DNA from: Tillandsia leiboldiana
Taxonomy: Eukaryota; Streptophyta; Magnoliopsida; Poales; Bromeliaceae
Length of the DNA: 64,000 nucleotides
Assembly (NCBI GenBank): GCA_029204045.2
Contig: JAQNDB010000186.1
Location: forward strand, 53,026 to 117,025
Direction: 5' to 3'
In this document: positions 9,256 to 19,612 of the stretch, piece by piece
Layout: each line of letters opens with the position of its first letter
How positions within the stretch are numbered: the first letter of the stretch is position 1
Program-made: the position numbers and the translations under genes
Notes under the pieces: model-generated
The model's database searches: none
Seen by the model: only the letters and a program-made list of their open reading frames with translations
What the model was told of the DNA's origin: nothing

Positions 9256-10208
9256 TGACCCCGAATCTCATTCTATTCGCTTTATCATCTGAGGCTCAAG
9301 TTTTACTACACGCACACCAGCGGTTTGGCCACCGCAAGGGTGTGCTTTTCCGGAAAAGTGGTACGTTGACCCGTGTACCCCACGCGGAGGTGGCGTTAGG
9401 GATGGGGGCCCTCATGGTGGAGGGTGTGAGCGGTGACGCCGGGGTTGGTGCTCGGCGGCCGAGGCAGGTGCTCGGCAGAAAGGGGAGGGGCACCGGGTAG
9501 GGGCCCGGTGCGGTGTCCGGGGAGGGTGCCCGGTTTATGTTTGGTGCAGGTTGTGATCATTGTTGACGTATATGGGAGGGGGGTGACAGTTGCTCTGGTT
9601 ACAGTGGTTTGTTTTATTATAGTTTCTTGCTCATTATGTTTATTTCTAGTCACTGACTCCCACTCCGTGACAGGTTCGTCCAGGGGCGAGTGCTAGGGCG
9701 CCGGTGAGGACGTTAGGGTGCTGATCTGATTTTTGGATGACTTCGGTTACAGTGACTCTTCTTTCCCTTTTCCTTTATTATTCATGGTAGCTAGTTGTGG
9801 ATTGCGACACCCCCGTGGGGTCGAAGTGGATGTTGCCCTTTTCTTTCCTTTCTTTTTGAATAATTGAATGAATACTACGTTCTCTCTTACTTGGCCGTTT
9901 TGAACGATGAAAAACAAAGAAAACCGTTTGCGAAAACTATTTTTAAAACGTGGGTGTCGTGTGGGCACCGAGCTTTATAAACCTTGTGGGATTTATGTGT
10001 TTGCGAACTGTTTTCACAAACGAGGGCATCGTGTGGATGCCGCTTTCAAAACCTTGTGATTATTTATCCTTTCAAAACACCGGCCTCTATGCTCTAAGTG
10101 AATGCCAGAATGTCATGTGAATTGTTTGGTTGTATGTGTACGAGACCCCAACTGATGTGGTTAGAGATTGTATGTACTACGCCTTGTGAGACACTTTGTA
10201 GTTGAGAC

Positions 10209-10265
10209 GCCGTGCATATACAAAGGGGCCTCTGCTCATTTGCAGAGCGAATTTGTGTATGCGGC
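10209..10265 (+). other. LTR 3'-end long hairpin (element B)
   Basis: Outer arms GCCGTGCATATACAAA and TTTGTGTATGCGGC pair with a small bulge. The inner stem CTCTGC (10230-10235) pairs with GCAGAG (10242-10247). This is the B version of a structure kept in C, E, I and J LTRs. Confidence 0.8.
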
Positions 10266-10384
10266 GGGTCTGTGCACGCGCCGGGGAGTAATGTTTTACA
10301 AAAAAAAAAATATATGGCTGAATCAGGGGCATCGGTGGCTCCTCTTCCGCGCGATTCGAACCCCCGGGGCGTGACAGATTAAGA

Positions 10385-10396
10385 TGGTATCAGAGG
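10385..10396 (+). promoter_or_regulatory. Element B primer-binding site
   Basis: TGGTATCAGAGG lies 8 bases after the LTR end and matches the initiator tRNA-Met PBS except for its last base. The following 240 bp (10397-10639) is untranslated leader with no recognisable feature. Confidence 0.88.
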
Positions 10397-10639
10397 GGTA
10401 AACTCTAACCACAACAGTCGGGGCCTAACATCCACGGGCGCAATACTCTGGCTGCTGAGTAATAAAGTGAACACGGGATAAATAAATAGGACACGAGTGT
10501 ACGTGGGGGAGGGTAGAGATTTAGTAGAACCCTTTAGGAGCCGGTTGCCTTGTCAGTTATGTCTCTATGTTTGTGATGATCGGTATGCTTTCATTATGTA
10601 CGCAGATAAATAGCATCCAACACAGTGAGCGACGACCGA

Positions 10640-11280
10640 CGGAAATGACACACCGCAGCCGGAGCGAACCGCTTGCTGCGCAACCAACTGCGCGATGTGG
10701 CAGGACAGCTACTGACTCTCACGGAGCGTCTGTGCATGCTGACGCGGGACCTTGAGAGCGTTGACCACTTCCAGCACGGCCCATGGGACGGTACCCCTCG
10801 CGGGATGCCACCGGCGGGATTTCCCACCTATCACGATGCAGTTAATTTGGCCATGCGTGCGGAGCAAGAGTACGCCCGGCAAGGGTGCCCCTACCCTGAC
10901 CCGGCGGAGGACCCCTATCTGGCGAGCCGCGCGACCAAACGTCCGAAGGTAGAACCGGAGTCTGACCGGGGAAGAAGGAGGGGCCCGGCCCATCGAAGCC
11001 GTGCGTCTTTGTGGCGGCGCACATCGAATGATGGGCTGCCCCTGGCGGGATGATCACTGTTTCCGGTGTGGTAGACCGGGTCCACACACGCGTTACACGT
11101 GCCCCCAGAAGCCAGGCGTCACTAGGCCCCCCGCGCCGGGACCTGTCAAGGCAGAGAAAGCCGCCACCCCCGCCTTGCAGGGGAGCCCCAAACCAAGGTC
11201 CGGGGGCGAACCAACACCGAGGAATAATGCAAGGAAGGGTGGGCGGGTACCAACAGGGACCCCTGAGTCGCCACAAGGGG
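10640..11280 (+). pseudogene. Element B: truncated gag with CCHC-like knuckle
   Basis: The frame matching other gag proteins (NRLLRNQLRDVAGQLLTL) opens after a stop near 10645, so the start is damaged. It continues through AVNLAMRAEQE and RATKRPK to about 11050. A second frame carries the zinc region, CGGAHRMMGC and CFRCGRPGPHTRYTC. The knuckle has one extra residue (x5 instead of x4 before His). As in element A, the central capsid domain is missing. Coding runs into the gap at 11281. Gag would package element RNA, but this copy looks non-functional. Confidence 0.78.
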
Positions 11281-11380
11281 NNNNNNNNNNNNNNNNNNNN
11301 NNNNNNNNNNNNNNNNNNNNNNNNNNNNNNNNNNNNNNNNNNNNNNNNNNNNNNNNNNNNNNNNNNNNNNNNNNNNNNNN
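11281..11380. other. Assembly gap (100 N)
   Basis: Exactly 100 unknown bases, a usual placeholder for a scaffold join of unknown size. The gag before it (element B) and the pol after it (element D) belong to different families, so they should not be read as one element. Confidence 0.98.
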
Positions 11381-13915
11381 TGGATTTGCCGCTGCGACGG
11401 CACCCCACTACTCCTTCAGGGATTTTTGCAGCGTGGTTAGGTGGTTCACCGACTTACGGTAGGCTGATTGAGCCGAGATGCCGAGGCAGATTGAGCGATG
11501 GCCACCATCATCTTGTGGATGAATTGTGCAGCCGATTAGAGGACGCCGGATAGTGGATCGCGTCTTATCAAGTTTGGTTGCTTATGGTCATCGGAGTTAG
11601 AGCATGTTGATGCCAACACCGCTGGTGTGTGCTTTACTAGAGCAAAGATAGCTGCGTGTGGGCCGGAGGTGGACTGTTGGCTTGTGCACGTGAGGATCAG
11701 GTTCCAGATCACGTATAGCACATGGATGAGTGTTGCCAGTCCTGCCAGTGCAGATAATACCTTGGATTTGATCCTAGAGTTGTTAGTCCTACATCAGCTC
11801 CGAGATGTTGATATAAGGTTGGATAGGGATTGGTTATCCCAATGTTGTGCTATCTTGGATTGTCGAGAGTGGACAATGACCCTCCGTGGACCTGGCCAGG
11901 AGGAGTGTGGTTATAGAGGATGCTAGAGCACGGCAGAGGTTGAGTCGTGGTCATGTCGCTTTGCTAGCGACGTAGAAGAGGTGCCTACTGCAGCACCCGG
12001 GACTAAAGGAATATCTTTATCGCCTGTGTGATCCCGGACAGGAGTTTACCTGGTCTGATGTTGATGCCGCCGTTTAGTGAGACTGAGATCGAGATAGTGA
12101 TCGACGTGGTTTTGGAAACCACGCCGACTTCAGCATCATCTCTTGGAGTACCACTCGTGAGACAGTGAGAGAGCTGTTAGCGCAGCTGCGGATCCGAGGG
12201 ATCGAGAGGTCTGGGTGACCCCATGCCACGTCGTGAGGATACGACAGTGAGGATCCGAGAGATTGGTATTTTGGATGTGTTGCCACGCCGTTGATACACG
12301 GTGGTGATGCCACGCCGTTGATACACGGTGGTGATGCCACGCCGTTGATACACGGTGGTGATGCCATGCCGTTGGTATACGGCAGTGATGCCACGTTGTG
12401 AGTGCACAACGGTGAGAGTGCTGTGACGATTCGAGCACAGTTAGATTTGGATCGTGTTGGGTCGATGCCTTGCGGGACATTGAAGGCTTTGTGGAACCCT
12501 ACAGCTGAGGGCTTGCGCCAGATAGAGTCTGAACCCGATAGAGACATTTTGAGCATACAGTGAGGTCAAGCGGATTGACTAAGGCCCTGCGGCCTTTTGG
12601 ATTTGAGGACTTGTGTGTTCCGGCGGTACTTGGACCGGGCAGTAGAACCAGTGTGAGTTTGAGCTCTACAGTGAGTTGCCGTGCTAGTAGTTGAGTTAAA
12701 TTTATACAAGGCCAGTTGATTTGATTATATCGGATTTGGTTTCCGAGATGAGTTTAAGCACGAGGAGCACTTAAGGATAGTGCTGCAACTTCTATGAGAA
12801 GAAGTTGATGCCGAGTTGTAAGAGAATTTGCTCTTAGACTTCGGAAGATTTTGTGGTTAGGCCATGTTATTACAGCCGCAGGAGTGACAGTGGACCCGGC
12901 GAAGAGTGTTGCCGTTTAGGTTCGGCTTGGACCCATGATAGTGACAGAGGTCCAGAGTTGTGGATTAAGCAGTGCCAGCATAACCTTGAGGAGTTCAAGC
13001 TGTGGATGGTATTAACATCATTGTGAATAGTTGCTTGAGATAGAGAGAGATTTGAGATATCTATCGATCCTAGAACCTGAGGTACTGGGTACTCAGAAGG
13101 AATTTGATTTGGGGCAATGCCGCTGAAAGAGTAATTGAGGCGAATTGAGATTAAGGTGGTGTTCCCCGGGAATGTGACAAAAACTTGTGTTTTGGACTCG
13201 TAGCCCACTCCGTTGGACGGGATTGAGAGGGAACTTCTCAGTGAATGCAGCGGGAGTACTGAAGTACAAGGACCGCATCTGTGTGCCCGTGGATTCCGAG
13301 ATCCGAGAGCTGATTTTGAGAGTTAGGGGTTGAGTGTTGTTCCCGATGTTGGACTTCTTACCCTGTAGATGGATGTTAGAATGCTTTTGTGAAGCTCTCA
13401 GCATTGTGGTTGCTAAGGAGCAACGGAAAAGTTATGCCAATTGGAAGCAGGGAGTTTTGGTGACTTCTGAGAATCACTATCCGCAGAAATGTGTAGATTT
13501 GAGATTTCGCGGGAAGTTGAATCCGCAAATTATTGGCATATTCGAGGAGTTAGAGCGCATTGGATTAGTTGTTCACCGAGTTGCGCTACCCGCCATGATT
13601 TGGCAAGTAGCCACGAGGACGTTGGTGTATCCGTTCTGAGGGAAGTATGGATTTGGATTCCTTGCATGATTTGGACTTCGTTTCTTTGGAGTCAGACGAG
13701 GACTTGGACTATCAGGAGCGACCGGTGCGGATTCTTGCTCGAGAGACGAGAGAATTGCGCAACCGGATCATACCTTTTGTAAAGGTCCTATGGAGTCATC
13801 ATGAGGAGCGAGAGGCCACATGGGAGCCTGAGTTTGAGCTGAGAGTTTCATATCCCAACTTATTTGAGTCACCCTCCTGAGTTTTGGAGTTTTGGGTTTC
13901 GAGGACGAAACCGTT
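11381..13915 (+). pseudogene. Element D: heavily decayed gypsy pol
   Basis: Pieces match element F in order but in shifting frames with many stops. There is a protease-RT linker region (LVLHQLRDVDIRL...DWL, 11740-11925, where F has LSQLRDFDIVLGMDWL). RT fragments follow at about 12755-12960, including the equivalent of the F GHVISAAGVAVDP segment. Then come a stretch upstream of integrase (13250-13320), the post-integrase GKLNPQIIGIFEELERIG (13510-13560) and the chromodomain-like C-terminus VKVLWSHHEEREATWEPE (13780-13840). RNase H and most of integrase are missing. It is the oldest-looking coding relic in the window. The stop near 13878 precedes an inverted repeat and a polypurine tract. Confidence 0.82.
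12282..12416 (+). repeat. Tandem repeat, 27 bp unit, 5 copies, inside D pol
   Basis: Three near-perfect units containing CCACGCCGTTGATACACGG, then two diverged ones; a further weak unit precedes at about 12220-12255. Each unit contains a short inverted repeat (CCGTTGATACACGG). It is not present at the matching place in F. Confidence 0.88.
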
Positions 13916-13930
13916 AAAAGGAGGGGAGAG
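13916..13930 (+). promoter_or_regulatory. Element D polypurine tract
   Basis: AAAAGGAGGGGAGAG directly before the TGTAGAGTACC start of the 3' LTR. Just upstream (about 13897-13911) lies the TTTCGAGGACGAAA inverted repeat shared with F and C. Confidence 0.85.
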
Positions 13931-16794
13931 TGTAGAGTACCGGAGCTTCGGGCAGTGTACCGACTCCACGTGGCAGCCTGGTATTGTGGAAATACCTTTA
14001 GCAGTTTCTGTTTGTATTTACAGAGAGGTTCGGGTGGTCCCGGAGCTACGCGGAAGCTTTTTTGTAGAAAAGTGAGTTGGCGTCGGATTGAGAGCTTGCG
14101 GGTCGAGCATTGGTTTCATGGATGGGTTTGATGTGAGTTGATCCCTTGGGACATGTGTATTATGATTTTACAGAGGTGTTCGGTTGGTTTCGGGGTGATG
14201 CGGGAGACCCGAGGCGAGAAAGTGAGTTGTCGGCGCGAGGTTGGAAGCTTCAGGCTGCTGTTTTGGTTTTTGGGTGGCTTGGTTCCGGAACAAGCTACCT
14301 AGTTCCAGAACCAAGGTGGGTGTACCGGTACCCACATGCTGGTACCGGTACACAGACTCGGGGAATGCCCAGAATTAGCTCGGATTGGTGCACAGTGTTG
14401 AGGTATGGGCTTCCAACCACTCCCGTCATGTTATATACCCCTGAACACCAGCTCCCTCACCCATCTCCCATCTCTCATCCATCCTCTTCCTTTCTTGCTG
14501 CCAGAGAAGAAGAAGAAGGGGAAGTAGAAGGAGATGAAGCAGGGTGTCCATCGGAGCTGCTTGTGAGAGTTGACCGGGTCAACGTGCGCGCGCGAGGGCA
14601 AATTGAGGTAAATTAATTGTTGGAGATTGTGGATTTGGATTCGATAGTTCTCCTCTTGGGTTTTATTGATGGAATTGATTGAGAATTGAGCTTAATTTCC
14701 ATCCTTTCTCTCCCTCTCTCCCTGTGCTCTCGGGTGCAAGCAGGGAGGTTACTGCGCAAATCCGAGGTTTTGTCTGCTTCGTGCGCGCGTGTGAGGGACC
14801 CTTTTGAGCTGAGCAGAGGCATGCTGGGACCTTTGGGAGTGTGATAGAGGATTGATCGGAGCTCCGTGGATTTTTCCGATGCGCGACGGCGCGCGCGCGC
14901 GTGAGAGGCACAGTGCAGTTTCATCAGTTTTTCGCCCGTTTCTTCACCGATTTCGGCGCGGCCTTCGGAAAGCATTTGAGGTGGGTTGGAATTTCTTCAA
15001 GATGTATGGAATGCCCTTTAAAGCTATTGAATGCATGTTGATCATGTTTAGCTTAATTATTTGCATAGCTGGTAAATCTGATAGTTGCCTAGAAAATTGT
15101 AGGAATACAATTGCAAGCCCCAGATATTTTTAGCATGATCTAGAAGTGATTTGACACTAGACTGCATGTTTAGTTGGCTTTATATTGGCATCTGAACCGT
15201 TTTAAAAATCGTCGGACCTGTTTTAATGAAAACTGGGTTTTGAAAAGAGTTTTAAAATATTGAGATCTTCCCGAGGGGTTGAGTAGGTTCAGGATGCATG
15301 TGTTCTCGTGCCAGAGGGCCGAGTGGATTTTTAGAGCATTATGAGATGACTTTCTAGTGTCATGAGAGAGTTTTGAGATACTTGAGTTCGCGGGGTATTG
15401 AGGATGTATTCCCTGATTGGGTTACTCTAGATCATGGGTCGTGTTCTGATTTAGTGGTGGAGATGGTTCTCCCACTTAGCCTTGAGAGTTTTGGGGGCTC
15501 TGGCAGATCGAGTCGTGGAGGTTTCCCGACTCAGCCACGTGGCGTGCATTATCAGATTGAGTCGTTGAGGGTTCTCCGACATAGCTGTGAGAGTGTTGGG
15601 CTTTCCTGTTCGAGTCGTGGAGTCTTTCTACGACTGAGTATGCTTGTTGAGCATTGAGATCCGATCTGTTTGATCGTGTATTTTAGCCTTGAGTCGTTGA
15701 GGGTTCTCCGACATAGCTGTGAGAGCGTTTGGGCTATTCTGTTCGAGTCGTGGAGTCTTCCTCCGACTGAGTTATGCTAGTTGAGCATTGAGATCCGATC
15801 TGTTTGATCGTGGATTATAGCCTGCTGAGCCTGGCTTTTTATGCCAGTTATGAGATACTTGAGATACTTGAGATACTTGAGTTCGGTGGGGTCGCTCCCC
15901 TCGAGCTACGCCCCGGGTGCGATGATGATACCGAGCCTGACGAGGCTGCGATGTGATTACTGAGATGGTCCTAGAGGGACACCCTACGTAAGTCCGTTCC
16001 TCCGGGATGTGCGGCAGTGGATGCCTACGTAAGTCCGTTCCTACGGGATGCGCGGCAGTAGATGAGCGCAGGCTTGATTGACTGGTCCAAAGAGGGACAG
16101 CCATTGGGATTGGGTGATATGTTTGAGTGAGTTTCATAGCATGTTCCTAGATGAGTTTTTCCTTTGAGCATGATACTTGAGGCATGTTAGTAGTGAGGGT
16201 GTATGCATAGCAGGATCAGAGTTGAGTTTTCTTGAGCATGATGTGGTATATGCTAGTTGTAGTTCCTTTCCTGCTTTCAGCTTTTATCTATCTATCTATC
16301 TGCATACCTATCTGTTGTGCCTCCAGTAGACTTAGTGGGCATACCGTGGATATTGAGACGGTACCCACTGGGAACTACCTTTGCAGTAGTTCTCACACCC
16401 GCTGCGGTGACTGGTTTCCTGAGGCTGCTGTTCCGGCTTAGCTCGCGCGGAGACAGCTGATCGAGGTGAGGATGTGGCCGTTTAGTTCCTTACCAGCACT
16501 GAGAGTCAGAGGTAGATGTACCTTGGGTATTTTATGACTCCACTTTTGTACTGGACATTCTGAGAGATCAGTGAGGATTCTTGTACTTTTGTAGCTGAGA
16601 GACTTTGTATTGAGATTTTTATTATATCAGATGTTCAGTGGATTTCTGTAGCTATTTGGTTTTCTTTCAGCTCTGATACATTATAGCTATAGATCTGACT
16701 TGCAGGGTAGACGCTTCGTCTGTACGGCAGTTTCCGTACAGATGGCGGATCTGTTGGCGAGCCCGGGTCGCAGTTTCGACCCCGGGGCGTGACA
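13931..16794 (+). repeat. Element D 3' LTR (2.86 kb)
   Basis: It begins TGTAGAGTACC after the polypurine tract and ends GGGGCGTGACA. Its 3' part aligns with the solo LTR 3213-6531, including the CTTAGTGGG and GAACTAC inverted repeats (about 16325-16395). A repeated block (GTCGTGGAGTCTTCC-type phrases) lies at about 15480-15800. No 5' LTR partner is seen; it may lie across or beyond the gap. Confidence 0.85.
16719..16742 (+). other. LTR 3'-end hairpin (element D)
   Basis: TCTGTACGG and CCGTACAGA form a perfect 9 bp stem with loop CAGTTT, identical to the solo LTR. Confidence 0.85.
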
Positions 16795-19612
16795 CACGCG
16801 GCCGGCGTGCACCGAAACGGGGACACGTGGCATCACCCTATAGGCTGGCTCACAGCTCCCGGTCTACGGAGTTTGGCGGTTGGGTATTGGTTCATGGTGC
16901 ACCCAGGGCTGGACACGTGGCAGGATATCATTGGCTCGGTGTACAGAGGTTCGTGCACCGGGTGCAGCAGTCAGTGGCAGGGACACATGGCGCTTCCCTA
17001 TTGGTTGGTCTACTGTGCGGGCAGAAGGGCAGCTGGCGCGTCTGGGCGCGCGGGCAGGCGCGGTCGGGCCACGTGTCGCATCCGTATTGGCTGGAGTTGC
17101 TGTGCGCTGTTCGGGAGCCACGTGGCAGGTTGTGGATGGTGGAATTTGGTGTTTCCTGTTCGGCGGGACACAGAGGTAATTTCCTGAAAAGATTTTCTGG
17201 TTTTGGCTCCTTGTTTGCATCCGAGAGGGCATCAATGGAGGATTTGGACCCCTTGGAGCCCTCATCTCGAAGGGGGGCTGAGAAGATGAAATCTTCTCCA
17301 AGAAGAGAGGAATGCTCCTGTGAAGTTTCGGATTTTTCGGCACGGATTACGTGATTTCCATTTTCTCCGGCGCGGCGCGACGTTCCTTCATCGGTGTACC
17401 CCTTCCGTCGCGTTTAGATGCGAGAGCTCTCCCGGCCTACTCCGACAACATTTTCCAGCGATTCTTGCGCCATTGGAACGGCGACTGACAGAGCTTTAAT
17501 ATTGGTATTCCTGTTTCAGATTGTTTCGCGCTTTTCGAGGAGTTTTCCTGAGTTTATTGTGACACCATTTTCTGTGATGGAGTTTTGGACAGCGGTTCAG
17601 TATTTCAGCGATATCTCCGCAACCGGGCATCAGATTGGGGCGATTTAAAAGGCGTTTTGCATCTACACATCACGAGGATTATCCCCAAATTTTCTCGGAA
17701 TTTTCTGAATTTTCCCCGAAGGTGAGAAATCCCTGTTTACTGAGCCCTGTGGTACAGATTTTGTGATTGGATTATTTCGGGGTGGTTCCCTTGTCGAATT
17801 TGTATCTCAGCATAGGAAACTCGGGTGTGAACGTGCAGGTACTCATTTCGACCGGTTCGTCGCGAGGATCATGACAGTATTTTTCTTGGAATTTTTCGAG
17901 CAGATCTCGCAGGTGAAAAGGGCAAAACTATGGACTGTTATGTTTGGGACAGATTTTGTGTGAGCATAGTATATTAATTGTGCATGTCCTTTTGGGGTGC
18001 TTTGTGCAGTGTTGTGGTGATTGCTTAGACCGGGCGTGGACTTCACTGTTGGGACCAGGATTTGGCGCTCGAGGTGGGTGGTTGCTTTATTCCTCTTTTC
18101 TGATATACCCACTAGGAATATTAGAGAGATCCCCTCTATTGGACATATTGAATGGTCACCTAATGGACATGCATGCTTAACTAAATAATTGTGAGCCTAT
18201 CATATGGAAAACATTATATTGGAAACTTGATAATGGTTGGAACTTATACATGCTTACATGGACATCATTTTAGCATTTAACCTTGCATAAGGGGGGGGAT
18301 GTACTTTCATATTGAGATATTGTGAAACGTCTTGTAGGAGGGTACCACTTGAGGATTTTTGGACAGGCATAGGTGGATGATTCATGTGAGGGTGATTAGC
18401 AGGTTTTGGACATGTGTGTGGTTGGATTATGATTTAGCATGACGATTACACCCAGGTGGAGTTATTATTGGATACACATGTGGAACCACTATTCGTCACT
18501 CCCCTTCTTTCTTCCATGAGGAGATAGGCTTGATTTTATGGATACCTAGTTAGACTATTTCTGATCGCTACACTATATGTTGGGACTGACTTAGGAGAAA
18601 CCCTATTATTTCTTCTCTCCCTATTCCCTAGGCAGGCGGCTATTTGTTGCTCGGGTTTGAGCAGGGATTGGCATAGTGTAGCCGGGGCTTGGATTTTAGC
18701 TTTTGGGGTATTGTGGCTACCGCGGATAGTAGGCGGTTGACCGGATGTCGGATCTTGGTCAGGATTGTTATTATGAGTGTTGTTGTGAACCCCTTGCTTT
18801 TGATTACCCGCTAGGCACTTGAGTAGCTTTCTTGATTAAAATGCTAAATGCATTTTACGTATGGCAATGGCTGGCTTGGTTGAGATTAAACCGGATATTG
18901 TTAGAACTTGTTTAATTGGGTATTATGATTGTAGAGCAGTAACATCATGTTAAAAGATAAGGCTAATCAATAATTTGTGGGCTTTGGGTATGTGGTATAG
19001 GCAGGCACAGGCTATCTCATATTTACTACTCTCATACTGTTCTCTACATGCTCTAACATTATAAAGGTTATCGACATCTGTTTTATTTTGTATCATCTTG
19101 GGACATTTGCATGCTTGTATGGTCACCTAGATAGGCCACCTTTTCTGCTACACTATCATGCTGGAATTGACATAGGAGAAACCTTCTTATTATTCTTTTC
19201 TCCTTTCATTTGAGGCTCAGGGTATTTGTAGCTCGTGCGCGAGCAGGGGGTTTGGGGATAGTGTGGTCAGGATCTTGGGTTTTGGGACAGGCAGGCTTGA
19301 TGGCAGGGTATTGCGGCAACCGCGGACCTTGGGTGGTTGACCGGAGGTTGCTTATGCATCAGATTTGGTATCCGGTCTCTAGTGGATGGAGTTTCCCACT
19401 ATTTGTCTATCTTGCATCAGGTTGAGATCGGGTCTTTCTTTAGTGGATGGGTTTTCCCACTTTGATCAGAGTCATGATCCAGTCCTGCTGATCTATGATA
19501 CTTTTACTGAGGCATTATACTCGTGTGGGTCGCTCCCCTCGAGTGCCACTCCGGAGTGCGCGGCAGACAGACTTTGAGTCCTCGAGACTTCTTTGCTTCG
19601 GTGTTATGCGTA
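16795..19612 (+). repeat. F-type LTR, 5'-truncated, left part
   Basis: It matches the interior of the F LTRs: repeated CACGTGGC-type blocks as at 43320-43640, a CCCCGAAGGTGAGAAA motif, and the closing CGGTGTTATGCGTA. It has no TGTGATGATCC start, so about 300 bp of the LTR 5' end is missing. It is interrupted at 19612 by element C and resumes at 29559. No coding sequence is seen. Confidence 0.82.
19608..19612. repeat. Target-site duplication of element C, left (GCGTA)
   Basis: GCGTA occurs here and at 29559-29563. The uninterrupted F LTR at about 45650 shows a single copy in the same context (TTATGCGTAGGCTGG). Confidence 0.95.

Larger units (their letters stand above)
6961..10376 (+). repeat. 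Element B 5' LTR (gypsy, 3.4 kb)
   Basis: The LTR is bounded on the right by GGGGCGTGACA (end at 10376) and a PBS. The left end is placed at TGACTTTTCC (6961), where A gag similarity stops and by distance from a block shared with the element I LTR (7059 versus 40192). It contains a GC-rich 95 bp minisatellite, a 36 bp repeat, and a long stem-loop at 10209-10265. Related LTRs are C, E, I and J. The flank AGACC (6956-6960) is the predicted left TSD; its partner is not in view. The 400-480 codon open frames on both strands over 7383-9025 arise from the minisatellite. Confidence 0.8.

Noticed and set aside
10385..10396. tRNA gene fragments at the TGGTATCAGAG sites
   Set aside because: These are primer-binding sites complementary to tRNA-Met next to LTR ends, without tRNA structure.
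13334..14616. Host genes in 13334-14616 (open frames of about 100-156 codons)
   Set aside because: The first part matches the F pol C-terminus in broken frames, and the rest lies within the D 3' LTR.
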